Shown: in pieces, positions 1-7,718 of the stretch
How the letters are laid out: the number at the start of each line of letters is the position of its first letter
How positions within the stretch are numbered: the stretch's first letter is position 1
DNA from: Butyrivibrio sp. NC2002
GTDB taxonomy: Bacteria > Bacillota > Clostridia > Lachnospirales > Lachnospiraceae
Assembly: GCF_000702265.1 (NCBI RefSeq)
Contig: NZ_KL370882.1
Coordinates: 146,613-202,007, forward strand
Length of the DNA: 55,395 nucleotides
Reading direction: 5' to 3'
The notes under the pieces: model-generated
Told to the model about the DNA's origin: nothing
What the model saw: only the letters and a program-made list of their open reading frames with translations
Databases searched by the model: none
Made by a program: the position numbers and the translations under genes

Positions 1-89
1 GAGGAATTCTTTCAGTCTTTACCATCCCCTCAAATTACTATTGTCATACAAATAGTGATAGTAGCTTTTTGTGATATCAGATTAAACAT

Positions 90-117
90 TTGCTTTTTTT
101 ATATTTTATGATATGAT
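90..117 (+). promoter_or_regulatory. Possible sigma-A promoter for the first hydrolase gene
   Basis: A TTGCTT hexamer at 90-95 and a TATGAT hexamer at 112-117 are separated by 16 bases, about 50 bases before the ATG at 172. The region is very AT-rich, so a chance match is possible. Confidence 0.3.
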
Positions 118-171
118 TCTAATTCGGTAAAAATCATTTTTTTATTAATTTTGTAAGAAACGGGTCATTAT

Positions 172-1077
172 ATGATAGTAGCAGTAACAATAATTCTGAT
201 CACTTTATATCTTTTTGTCTGTGCAATACTTGCAAGATCTATGGGACTTGTTAAATGCATCGATCCAAACATAGCATATCAGAAAGAAAACCGTAGACAT
301 TTTCTGGATGGTTATAAGAACTGGAAGAAGGAAGAATATATAATTAAATCCTTTGACGGCTATGAGCTACATACAACATATATTCCTTCAGCCCTCCCTT
401 CCAAAAAATACGTTATTCTGGTTCATTCATCAACGTATTGCAGGATTGGAGGCATCAAATATTTTAACATATTCAGAAAAATGGGATACAACGGTATTCT
501 CTTTGATCTTCGTGGGCATGGAGATAACAAAAAGTCTCCATCAACCTGGGGCATCAAGGAAAGCAAGGATCTTCTTAGTGTAATAAATGATACAGTTAAC
601 CGTTTCGGGAATGATATCAAAATAGGCGTCCACGGCGAGTGCCTTGGCGGCGTAACTGCTCTTACCGCTCTTAAGTATAATCCTCATATTTCTTTTGTTA
701 TCGCTGACAGCTGCTACAATTCACTTTATTCACTTCTTTGCAAGCTTGCTCAGCAGGTAGCACATGTATCACCTGTGCTTTTTGATCCGGCGGAGATTTT
801 TTTCAAGCTTATGTTCGGATTCTCTTATAAAAACATTTTTACAAAAGACAGCCTTAGAGGCAATAAAATTCCGGTATGCTTCATTCAAGGAGACAGTGAT
901 TGCGTTGTACCTGTAAATGATACTGTGGAACTTAAGTCCGCAACCAAGGGTTACACAGAAATGCACATATTTGAAGGCGCAGATCATACTCGAAACATCC
1001 TTGCTGACGCAGAGCGTTATGAAGCAATAATCGAACACTTCTTGTATTGTGTCAAATGTCTGGAGCTTGCCGCTTAA
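172..1077 (+). CDS. Membrane-anchored alpha/beta hydrolase with Cys at the nucleophile position
   Basis: This 301-residue protein begins with one hydrophobic segment (residues 2-22), likely an N-terminal anchor, followed by an alpha/beta-hydrolase domain of the BAAT/prolyl-oligopeptidase-like type. The nucleophile elbow, normally G-x-S-x-G-G, reads GECLGG, so residue 157 is Cys (TGC at 640-642). The other catalytic residues look intact: Asp243 in GDSDCVVP and His272 in GADHTRN. The substrate is unknown; relatives cleave esters, thioesters or peptides. The gene stands alone, and convergent to it is the S41 peptidase gene. I see no strong ribosome-binding site before this ATG, but the hydrophobic start fits family members that carry an N-terminal anchor. 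The family assignment is firm; the activity is uncertain because of the Ser-to-Cys change. Confidence 0.85.
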   Translation: MIVAVTIILITLYLFVCAILARSMGLVKCIDPNIAYQKENRRHFLDGYKNWKKEEYIIKSFDGYELHTTYIPSALPSKKYVILVHSSTYCRIGGIKYFNIFRKMGYNGILFDLRGHGDNKKSPSTWGIKESKDLLSVINDTVNRFGNDIKIGVHGECLGGVTALTALKYNPHISFVIADSCYNSLYSLLCKLAQQVAHVSPVLFDPAEIFFKLMFGFSYKNIFTKDSLRGNKIPVCFIQGDSDCVVPVNDTVELKSATKGYTEMHIFEGADHTRNILADAERYEAIIEHFLYCVKCLELAA

Positions 1078-1162
1078 TTATACAAGAGCTATCTTATCAC
1101 CCTTGATAATGATAGCTCTGCCTGATGGTCTTCGTAAAACAGAATCTGTTTTTTATAGTCTC

Positions 1163-2398
1163 TTAATTCAATTTCAAACAGTAATCCAGCTCCACATCCT
1201 TACCTATATGGTCGGGAGACCAAGGGATATAATGATCTACAGGTACCCCTTTATGCGCAAGTCCTTTCCCATGATCAATTCTTTTGTCTCTAGACGTCGG
1301 ATAAATAAAGCTGAAATCATCAAAGGAAACCATATTACAATTTGAATAATCTGTAATTCCCATAGTAGGTCTTCCAACTAGAGTTACTTTAGGAGAACAT
1401 AACATAACCTCAACGAATGCATCCCCCGAAGAACCACATCTTTCATCCGTAATGATCAATACTTTTTCAGGACCTTTTTTTCCGATAATTCCACTTGCAA
1501 ATACGTCATCATCATCAAGAAAGCCTTTGCCTATATTTTCATTGTTATTTGTAATCATTGTATTGATCATTGCAGTCATGTCTTCCGGTAAATCACCAGC
1601 CAAAAATTGTTTTAGATTCTCGATTCGATCTTTACAATTTCTAACAGAGTAATTAATTTCAATAGGATATTCCGGCTTATAATAATCCGTAACTAATTTT
1701 CCTTCCGGAAAGCAATACTCCAGGAGAGGCACAAATGCAGAATCTGCACCTCCGCCATTTCCACGGACATCCACAATAAGTTTTTTACAGTTCTCCAGAA
1801 TACTCTTACATTTATTAAATAACTGATTTATCGCGTCCAGATCAGCAAAATCCGGAAATTTAAGATAAAGCGTATCATCATATTCTTTATAGCAATAACT
1901 TTCCGTCTCAATCCGCTTTGTATTATGAATAATAGAAATATCTTCTTGTGAACCATCCGGATGAATAACAGTTAAACTGTTGTAAAACTTTAGCACGTAC
2001 GGCCAGTTTTTGCCTTCACGCTCCTCTGTTTCCCCCATGAAAAATGCTTTTTCTCTTTGATATAATTCTTTTATTGAAAATCCATCAATTGCAACTATTT
2101 TATCCCCTAAGACAAGGCCTGTATCTTCATTTGCCTTTAACACGTATAGTACATCTTCCTGCCTCATCACTGAAAAGCCAATTTTTTCAAGACTATAATC
2201 TGTAAAATATAGATGTGCTTCTACGCCGAAAGTTGCCAAGTATTCCTGTACAAGATGCAAAAAATCCTTACGATCCATGTCATCGGATATCCGGCTTTCG
2301 TATTCCTGAAAATTACCTGCTCCATAATCTTTACAGGTTGCAGAATCCTCCCGCATGATTTCTACTATTTCCTTAAATAGCTCTTTATAAGTCATCAT
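1163..2398 (-). CDS. S41-family serine peptidase (tail-specific protease-like)
   Basis: This 411-residue protein has the S41 layout. A helical N-terminal part (1-60) is followed by a PDZ-like segment with LVLGDKIVAIDG (95-106). The peptidase core then contains IVDVRGNGGG (208-217), the catalytic-serine motif CGSSGDAF (321-328, Ser324 the likely nucleophile) and GRPTMG (342-347). The C-terminal stretch with KGVPVDHY matches the usual S41 ending. There is no signal peptide or membrane segment, so it should act in the cytoplasm unless exported by another route. It has no co-directional partner and sits convergent to the hydrolase at 172. Family members cut peptides from C termini; the substrate here is unknown. 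Confidence 0.85.
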   Translation of the reverse strand: MMTYKELFKEIVEIMREDSATCKDYGAGNFQEYESRISDDMDRKDFLHLVQEYLATFGVEAHLYFTDYSLEKIGFSVMRQEDVLYVLKANEDTGLVLGDKIVAIDGFSIKELYQREKAFFMGETEEREGKNWPYVLKFYNSLTVIHPDGSQEDISIIHNTKRIETESYCYKEYDDTLYLKFPDFADLDAINQLFNKCKSILENCKKLIVDVRGNGGGADSAFVPLLEYCFPEGKLVTDYYKPEYPIEINYSVRNCKDRIENLKQFLAGDLPEDMTAMINTMITNNNENIGKGFLDDDDVFASGIIGKKGPEKVLIITDERCGSSGDAFVEVMLCSPKVTLVGRPTMGITDYSNCNMVSFDDFSFIYPTSRDKRIDHGKGLAHKGVPVDHYIPWSPDHIGKDVELDYCLKLN

Positions 2399-2508
2399 TT
2401 TTAGTTCTCCCTATATTTTTTATTTATTATATTTGTCCTAAGGTGAGAAATGCAACGAGAATGAATCAGCAGTTGATTTTAAGAGGATGCTCTTTTGACT
2501 TAAAAAAA

Positions 2509-2768
2509 TGAGCAGAAACACCGCAATTGGTATCCCTGCTCATGGTCTTATTTCACCTTCACCCTCTTTACTGATCCAAAACTACATACAAAAGCATAAC
2601 TTCTTGCGGGCAAAAGCGGAAATCGCCCGCAAGAATCCTGCTTTAAAGAGTCATAAGGAATCCACCGCAAGCGGTACCCCCTTATGACCAAGTATGCAGG
2701 ACACGCCCCTCGCTTCGCGAGGGCCTAATCCAGTACGATTATCGTTTTTCTGATGAAAAACAATAATC
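2509..2768. repeat. Cluster of intergenic hairpins
   Basis: The gap between the S41 gene and the K/E-rich gene carries several short perfect or near-perfect inverted repeats. ATGAGCAG / CTGCTCAT start near 2509. CTTGCGGGC / GCCCGCAAG lie near 2603-2634. CCCTCGCTTCGCGAGGG lies near 2707-2723. GATTATCGTTTTTC at 2737-2750 pairs with 2755-2768 with one mismatch. No gene is visible. A similar string of hairpins follows the K+ channel gene near 9.4-9.5 kb, which suggests a mobile or extragenic repeat type. Confidence 0.5.
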
Positions 2769-2778
2769 TATTATATCC

Positions 2779-2820
2779 TCCTCCGCTAAATACTAATATT
2801 CAGCGGAGGATTTATATTTT
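2779..2820. terminator. Terminator-like hairpin after the K/E-rich gene
   Basis: A 9-bp stem, TCCTCCGCT (2779-2787) with AGCGGAGGA (2802-2810), is flanked by a T-rich run on the plus strand. It begins 27 bases after the stop codon of the leftward gene ending at 2838. Confidence 0.6.
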
Positions 2821-2837
2821 TTCGGTAGTTGACCAGA

Positions 2838-4901
2838 TCAAAGGCTTAAACGATTTGATGTCCTCTCTTTTAAGTCCTCAGTTCCTTTTGATTTCACATT
2901 CTGCTTTTCCTTAGAGATATCCTTCAACTCCTCCAATCCATCACGATAATCATACTTGCCTTGTTTGCGAGCTTTATGGATTTCTCTCTTGTTTTCATTT
3001 TTTCTGTTATTAAATTTTGTGAGTTCCTCAAAGGTCTGTTGTCTTACTTGGTTGCTAATTTCGGCTTCAGCATACATACGGTCAGTTGTCGTTTTGTTTT
3101 GAAGTATATTGCCATTTACGGGGTTACCAAACTCCGGATATAACCTGTTTATATCAGAAAATATATCTTCTGCACATTTAACAGCATCCATATGCTTAGA
3201 ATCGAGCTCACTTCCGAAACTACAATATTTGTTTTTGTATGTGGTTATTTCCTGAGTTCTCTCCCTGATCTCATTTAGAGATAACTTCTCAAAGTCCGAA
3301 TTCTTTAATACATTGACCTTTTTTTCCAGATTATCAAGGCTTTCTTCACGCAGATATTCATTCTTGAGCTGCTGTATTTCATCCCTAAGCTGGATTGTCC
3401 TCTCCATTCGCTCATATCCTTGGGGATTATTCCATTTCTTTATGAAATTGAAAATTCCCCAGGAGCGTTTGTTTACATATCTATCGCACTCATTAATTGC
3501 ATCGTCAAATATTTTTATTGCAGCATCATGGTCGATTTTCCCGTTTTTTACTCCTAAGTACATACCACTAAGATTATTTACTTTTTCTTCGAGCACTCTA
3601 AAATACTTCTGCGAGTTCTGATGGACGCCATACTGGTATGCATTATATAAAGGGCGCATCAGGCTGTTGATATAATCTGCATTATCTGAAAGGTATTTTT
3701 CTCTGTTTTTTGCATGAAAATCATGGTTATCGATTTCATTTTGTAACTTCTTAAAGCTCTCTACGTTCTTATACGTGCCAGTATTCTTTATCTTCTGTCT
3801 ATTTTCATAATCCGGCTTTTGCTTATCAATGGTCTTTTTGAAATGATTTGTAACTTCTTTTGTTTTGCCGAGAGATACATCAAAATCATCATCATAATGT
3901 CTCTTTATGCCATATTCCTTCTCATCCTTTTTGGCTTTAACCCTCTCTTTTTTAAAGCCTTCAAGATTATCAAGGTCGATAGAAATATTTCCATTACCAA
4001 CTTCAGAAAAATCATACTCATTAATATCAAAGGCTTTCTCTTCATTGACAGGGGCTTTTTTCTTTGGTTTTGGTCTTTTCTTAGCTTCCGGCTTCTTTTC
4101 TTCCTTTTTGGGATTATCCTTATTATTCTGTGCGGCTTCTTTCTTTTCCTCTTTCTTTTCTTCTTTATTCTCTTCTTTGATTTCTTCTTTGTGTGGCTGA
4201 GCGGCTTCTTTTACATAATTATCTTCTATTTTCTTATAAACATCACCAAACTTATCGGAAATATCCTTTTTAGCCTCATTTACTATGTAAGAGATCCTGG
4301 AATTCTTCTGTTTTGTTTTGGCAGCTTCTATACTGCCAAATGCATCGATCGCTGCCTTTTCTTCTATCTTTTTGGCATCAGCAAACAACTCTTCTGCGCT
4401 GTTTACTCCAATATATCCGTTTCTTCCTTCATCAAAGGCCTTCCTGATAGACTCTTCCGTTATCTTATTATCAGGCTCAGCTGTCTCATTGTATTTGGCA
4501 ACAGTCTCATCATCTTTAATGAGATTTATAAGTTCTTCAAGCATAAGCTTTGGAAGCTGGCTCGTATATGCCATGCTGTCACCGACAACTTCCGGCTCAT
4601 CCTGTAGTTTTGTCAGATACCCGTGCTCAGATAATCCGCTCTGCATACCGAGTGCAACGAAGTAATCATTGACTTTAGAAGGATTGATATTTCCGTTTTT
4701 GTCTATTTTCAGAGCATCTCGCAAAAGCATAGTCCTTAGCGTCTCTGTCATGTCGCTTTTTTCTGAATTAGTAACGTAAACAAACGTCTTCAGACGATAA
4801 TCCATCTTATATGCATGCTCAATTATTATTGTCTTATCAAACTCTTCATTAACTCTTTCCGCCAACTTTACATGATCTTCTTTTTTTAACTTTACAGCCA
4901 T
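2838..4901 (-). CDS. Large charged hypothetical protein with Lys/Glu-rich linker
   Basis: I do not recognise this 687-residue protein. Its N-terminal third (about 1-230) is a predicted mixed domain with no signal peptide. Residues about 235-290 form a low-complexity linker made almost only of Lys, Glu, Asn and Pro, and the C-terminal half is strongly helical and probably coiled coil. The start is backed by GGAGG seven bases before the ATG. No membrane segments are seen, so it is probably a cytoplasmic scaffold-like protein. It is a single gene: upstream lies the divergent channel gene, and downstream a terminator. On the opposite strand the Lys-rich linker gives a long Phe/Ile-rich open frame that is an artefact. 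Confidence 0.75.
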   Translation of the reverse strand: MAVKLKKEDHVKLAERVNEEFDKTIIIEHAYKMDYRLKTFVYVTNSEKSDMTETLRTMLLRDALKIDKNGNINPSKVNDYFVALGMQSGLSEHGYLTKLQDEPEVVGDSMAYTSQLPKLMLEELINLIKDDETVAKYNETAEPDNKITEESIRKAFDEGRNGYIGVNSAEELFADAKKIEEKAAIDAFGSIEAAKTKQKNSRISYIVNEAKKDISDKFGDVYKKIEDNYVKEAAQPHKEEIKEENKEEKKEEKKEAAQNNKDNPKKEEKKPEAKKRPKPKKKAPVNEEKAFDINEYDFSEVGNGNISIDLDNLEGFKKERVKAKKDEKEYGIKRHYDDDFDVSLGKTKEVTNHFKKTIDKQKPDYENRQKIKNTGTYKNVESFKKLQNEIDNHDFHAKNREKYLSDNADYINSLMRPLYNAYQYGVHQNSQKYFRVLEEKVNNLSGMYLGVKNGKIDHDAAIKIFDDAINECDRYVNKRSWGIFNFIKKWNNPQGYERMERTIQLRDEIQQLKNEYLREESLDNLEKKVNVLKNSDFEKLSLNEIRERTQEITTYKNKYCSFGSELDSKHMDAVKCAEDIFSDINRLYPEFGNPVNGNILQNKTTTDRMYAEAEISNQVRQQTFEELTKFNNRKNENKREIHKARKQGKYDYRDGLEELKDISKEKQNVKSKGTEDLKERTSNRLSL

Positions 4902-5144
4902 GCCTGTACCTCCAAACTATCCAATACTATAAATGGATAAAAATTTCAGTTAACTACATGTACACCAATTATTTTTTTCAATTTACAGTTTGAGTATAAA
5001 ATGCAATGTCCAACAAATGTCCAACATAAACACATGATTGAAAAATCGTTAAAAAATTCCTTTATAATTATTTAATTTGATTTTCTCTCTGCAACAATGC
5101 AACATATATTATAGGAATATTTATATTTCTTCAGGGGGACGATC

Positions 5145-6512
5145 ATGAACAGTATTTTGAAAATAGTAATTGTTATTGCTATAAGTGTACTTCTAATCAT
5201 AGCTCTCAGCTTTCTCAAAAACAGAACAAAGATGGTAACGGTCCTGCACAGAAAATACCTCTTGCAGCTTCTTCAGCTTGGTATTGCTCTATACTGTGTC
5301 ATACACGTTATCCGTATATATGATCCGACACTCAATCCAAAATCAATACTGTTAACAGGATCAGCCCTTATTGTTGCTATCGTAGGTTTTGCAGCGCAGA
5401 CTGCTATTTCGGATGTCATCTGCGGTCTTCTTATCAGCCTTCATAAGCCATTTGAGGTAGGCGACAGGATCATAATCGATGGCATGGATCCGGGAATAGT
5501 TGAAGATATCACCCTAAGGCATATTGTCGTAGCTATTTATGATGGTCTTAAGATCATCGTTCCAAACAGCCAGCTCAATACGAAAACAGTTATAAATTTC
5601 AGTTACAAAAACACGGAAAGGAATGGCGTACATCTTCAGTTTTCAGTAAGCTATGACACCGACGTACCAAAAGCCATGGACGTTATAAGGGACTGCGTTG
5701 CTGAAAGTCCCTACACTCTTGGCATCACAAGAAATGCCATAAATGAAGACTCAAGCCCTGTTTATTTTCTTAAATTTGCTGATAGCGCCCTGATCCTTGA
5801 AACAACTATCTTTGTTCCAAAGGGAGTCAGCACCTATATCGCCACAACTGACATAAATACCCGCGTGGTAGACGCATTCAGGCAGCACGGCATAGAAATT
5901 CCTTATAACTATTTAAATGTTGTTGAATCAGAGGCCACAAAGATAGTTAGCACTACTACCGATCAGAAAAAGAAGAGCGGTCCCAAGAAGCGTAACTACA
6001 GAACGAACAATTTAAAGCTTATGGGAACAGATAAAGACGTTATGCAGGCAAAAGATCTGGCTTCTCAGTTTGCCGTGAAGCAAAAGCTAACCGTTAAGGA
6101 TTCCCATCAGATAGAACTTCTGACGGAAGAGGCCTTATCCCTCATCACTACTATGATAGGCACGGTAAAATCCCAGTTATGGATAGAAGGAAGCGGCGTC
6201 GAATACAGAATTCACTTAAGTGTCGACACTACTATCGGCACTGAGGAATACAAGCGCCTTATCGCACTCTCCAGTTCAGGACGAAACGAAGCCATAAGTG
6301 GCGTCGCCGGCCGAATCTTCGATGCGATGATGAGGGGTATAAAATCTGTTGACGCAGAAAATACTACTCCATCCTACGAATGGGACATGAATAGCAATGA
6401 TGTATCTCAGGATGAACTGAGCGAATCTATCCTTGGCGCACTTGCAAGCAGCATCAGAGTCGCTGTTACAAAAAACCAGGTCGAATTCGTAGTAGAGAAA
6501 ACAAAAATGTGA
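5145..6512 (+). CDS. MscS-family mechanosensitive channel with C-terminal anti-sigma/GHKL-like domain
   Basis: Membrane segments lie near residues 6-24, 38-57 and 68-98; the third is the pore helix of the MscS family. It is followed by the conserved beta-domain entry KPFEVGDRI (101-109). The MscS part ends near residue 250. A basic linker (about 262-285) leads to a second domain (about 290-455), where LLTEEALSLI, WIEGSGVEYRIHL and the SSSGRNEAISGVAGRI stretch resemble the stand-alone, degenerate HATPase-like proteins common in Lachnospiraceae (from memory, not searched). MscS channels release solutes after hypo-osmotic shock; the extra domain suggests an added ligand or partner input. AGGGGG lies seven bases before the ATG. 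The channel call is firm; the second domain is an inference. Confidence 0.85.
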   Translation: MNSILKIVIVIAISVLLIIALSFLKNRTKMVTVLHRKYLLQLLQLGIALYCVIHVIRIYDPTLNPKSILLTGSALIVAIVGFAAQTAISDVICGLLISLHKPFEVGDRIIIDGMDPGIVEDITLRHIVVAIYDGLKIIVPNSQLNTKTVINFSYKNTERNGVHLQFSVSYDTDVPKAMDVIRDCVAESPYTLGITRNAINEDSSPVYFLKFADSALILETTIFVPKGVSTYIATTDINTRVVDAFRQHGIEIPYNYLNVVESEATKIVSTTTDQKKKSGPKKRNYRTNNLKLMGTDKDVMQAKDLASQFAVKQKLTVKDSHQIELLTEEALSLITTMIGTVKSQLWIEGSGVEYRIHLSVDTTIGTEEYKRLIALSSSGRNEAISGVAGRIFDAMMRGIKSVDAENTTPSYEWDMNSNDVSQDELSESILGALASSIRVAVTKNQVEFVVEKTKM

Positions 6513-6535
6513 CAACCGCAAGCCCTATTGATATT

Positions 6536-6587
6536 TCCTCCCGAATATGCTTAGATTATTAGTGCATATCATTACTACTCGGGAGGA
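6536..6587 (+). promoter_or_regulatory. Leader hairpin covering the ribosome-binding site of the LRR gene
   Basis: TCCTCCCGA (6536-6544) pairs perfectly with TCGGGAGGA (6579-6587), and the inner arms ATATGC (6545-6550) and GCATAT (6564-6569) extend the structure. The right arm contains the GGGAGGA Shine-Dalgarno sequence of the gene starting at 6596, so folding would hide it. The structure could also end transcription of the channel gene, but no T-run follows. Confidence 0.45.
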
Positions 6588-6595
6588 CTGGCAAA

Positions 6596-7656
6596 ATGAA
6601 AAAAGTGTTTAAACAAAGCGCATGCAAAATGATCAAGGTTTTTGTATGCGCATTATTTATGAGTATGGGGATTTTTGCATTTAAAGGCTTGGATGTAAAG
6701 GCTGCAAATGCTTCTTTTGAGGTTGATCTGTCCGGCGGAAAGACATTTTTCATATCTAATGAAACGGTACAGTGTGTTGAACAGGAGCTTCCGATAACTG
6801 ACAGCTCTAAAAAAGCCGGAGCTGCTGCATATCTTGCAGAGGTTTACCTTGGAGACAATGACTACGACATAGGCGCAACTGTTTTCTCCAAAGATCCTTT
6901 TCAGGGTGCTGCAATGGTTAAATCCGGATCAAACGGCTACTCTTTTATAGCTGCAGCAGGTTCTGTAGGTACAGGAAAATATACTATATCCAAAGATACA
7001 CTTAAGTCCTACTACAAGAAGGAATATAACACCACAGATAAATTAAGTGAGAAATCCGCTCTTGGAAAAATGAAAAAGATCGAAAAGATCATCAACGGAA
7101 CAGAAGGAAACGGCACTTCAGTATTTACCGTTATCATCAAGTACACAGCTGATCCTCTTACTGTTGATACAGCATCCGGATCACCTAAGACTTCATATAC
7201 TGTTGGAACTTCATTTGAGCAGTCAGGTCACCTTTATACGATCAACAGCGCTGCAGGTTCTGTTGCATTTACAGGTACCAGATCAACAGCGCTGCAGGTT
7301 CTGTTGCATTTACAGGTACCAGATCAACAGCAAAGAAGATAACAATCCCTGACGCTGTTGTATTTATGAATCACTCTCTTCCTGTAACTGAGGTTTCAGC
7401 CAATGCCCTTAAGGGTAACAAGAAGGTAAAAACAGTTAATGTAGGAGCCAACGTTACAGCGATCAGAAGAAAGGCATTTTTCAAGTGCCCCAATCTGAAA
7501 ACATTAAACATTAACTCTGTAAGACTTACCAAAATTGAGAAAAAGGCTCTTGGAAGAAACTCAAAGCAGCTTACAGTTAAGATCCCCAAGCAGTCTAAAA
7601 AAGCTTACAAGACTCTCTTTAAAAAAGCTTCACTTAAGGGTTTTAAAATAAAGTAG
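6596..7656 (+). pseudogene. Secreted leucine-rich-repeat protein, frameshifted by a 41-bp tandem duplication
   Basis: The gene starts with a signal peptide (Lys-rich start, hydrophobic core near residues 13-30, VKAANA cleavage region). The N-terminal domain has no name I know, and the C-terminal BspA-like LRR_5 region contains AFFKCPNLKTLNI. The first frame stops at 7342; the LRR part continues in another frame (7366-7656). The cause is visible: the 41 bases at 7240-7280 are repeated exactly at 7281-7321, and removing one copy restores one continuous frame of about 340 codons. The paralogue at 37.6 kb has the same C-terminal layout. This could be a disrupted gene, a reversible length switch or an assembly error. 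Such proteins are usually cell-surface or secreted; the role here is unknown. Confidence 0.85.
7240..7331 (+). repeat. 41-bp exact tandem duplication plus a 10-base partial third copy
   Basis: Copy one is 7240-7280, copy two is 7281-7321, and the first ten bases (GATCAACAGC) recur at 7322-7331. Since 41 is not a multiple of three, each extra copy shifts the frame of the LRR gene. Confidence 0.97.
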
Positions 7657-7718
7657 AGTAAAGTAAAATTAGACTAATACAACTGATATCGCTTTTTTCT
7701 TGATGAAAAGGGAATAAT

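Noticed and set aside
3819..4607. Long plus-strand frame rich in Phe and Ile that looks like a membrane protein
   Set aside because: It is the antisense of the Lys/Glu-rich linker of the gene at 2838-4901, where AAG/GAA codons read as CTT/TTC. No start site supports it.
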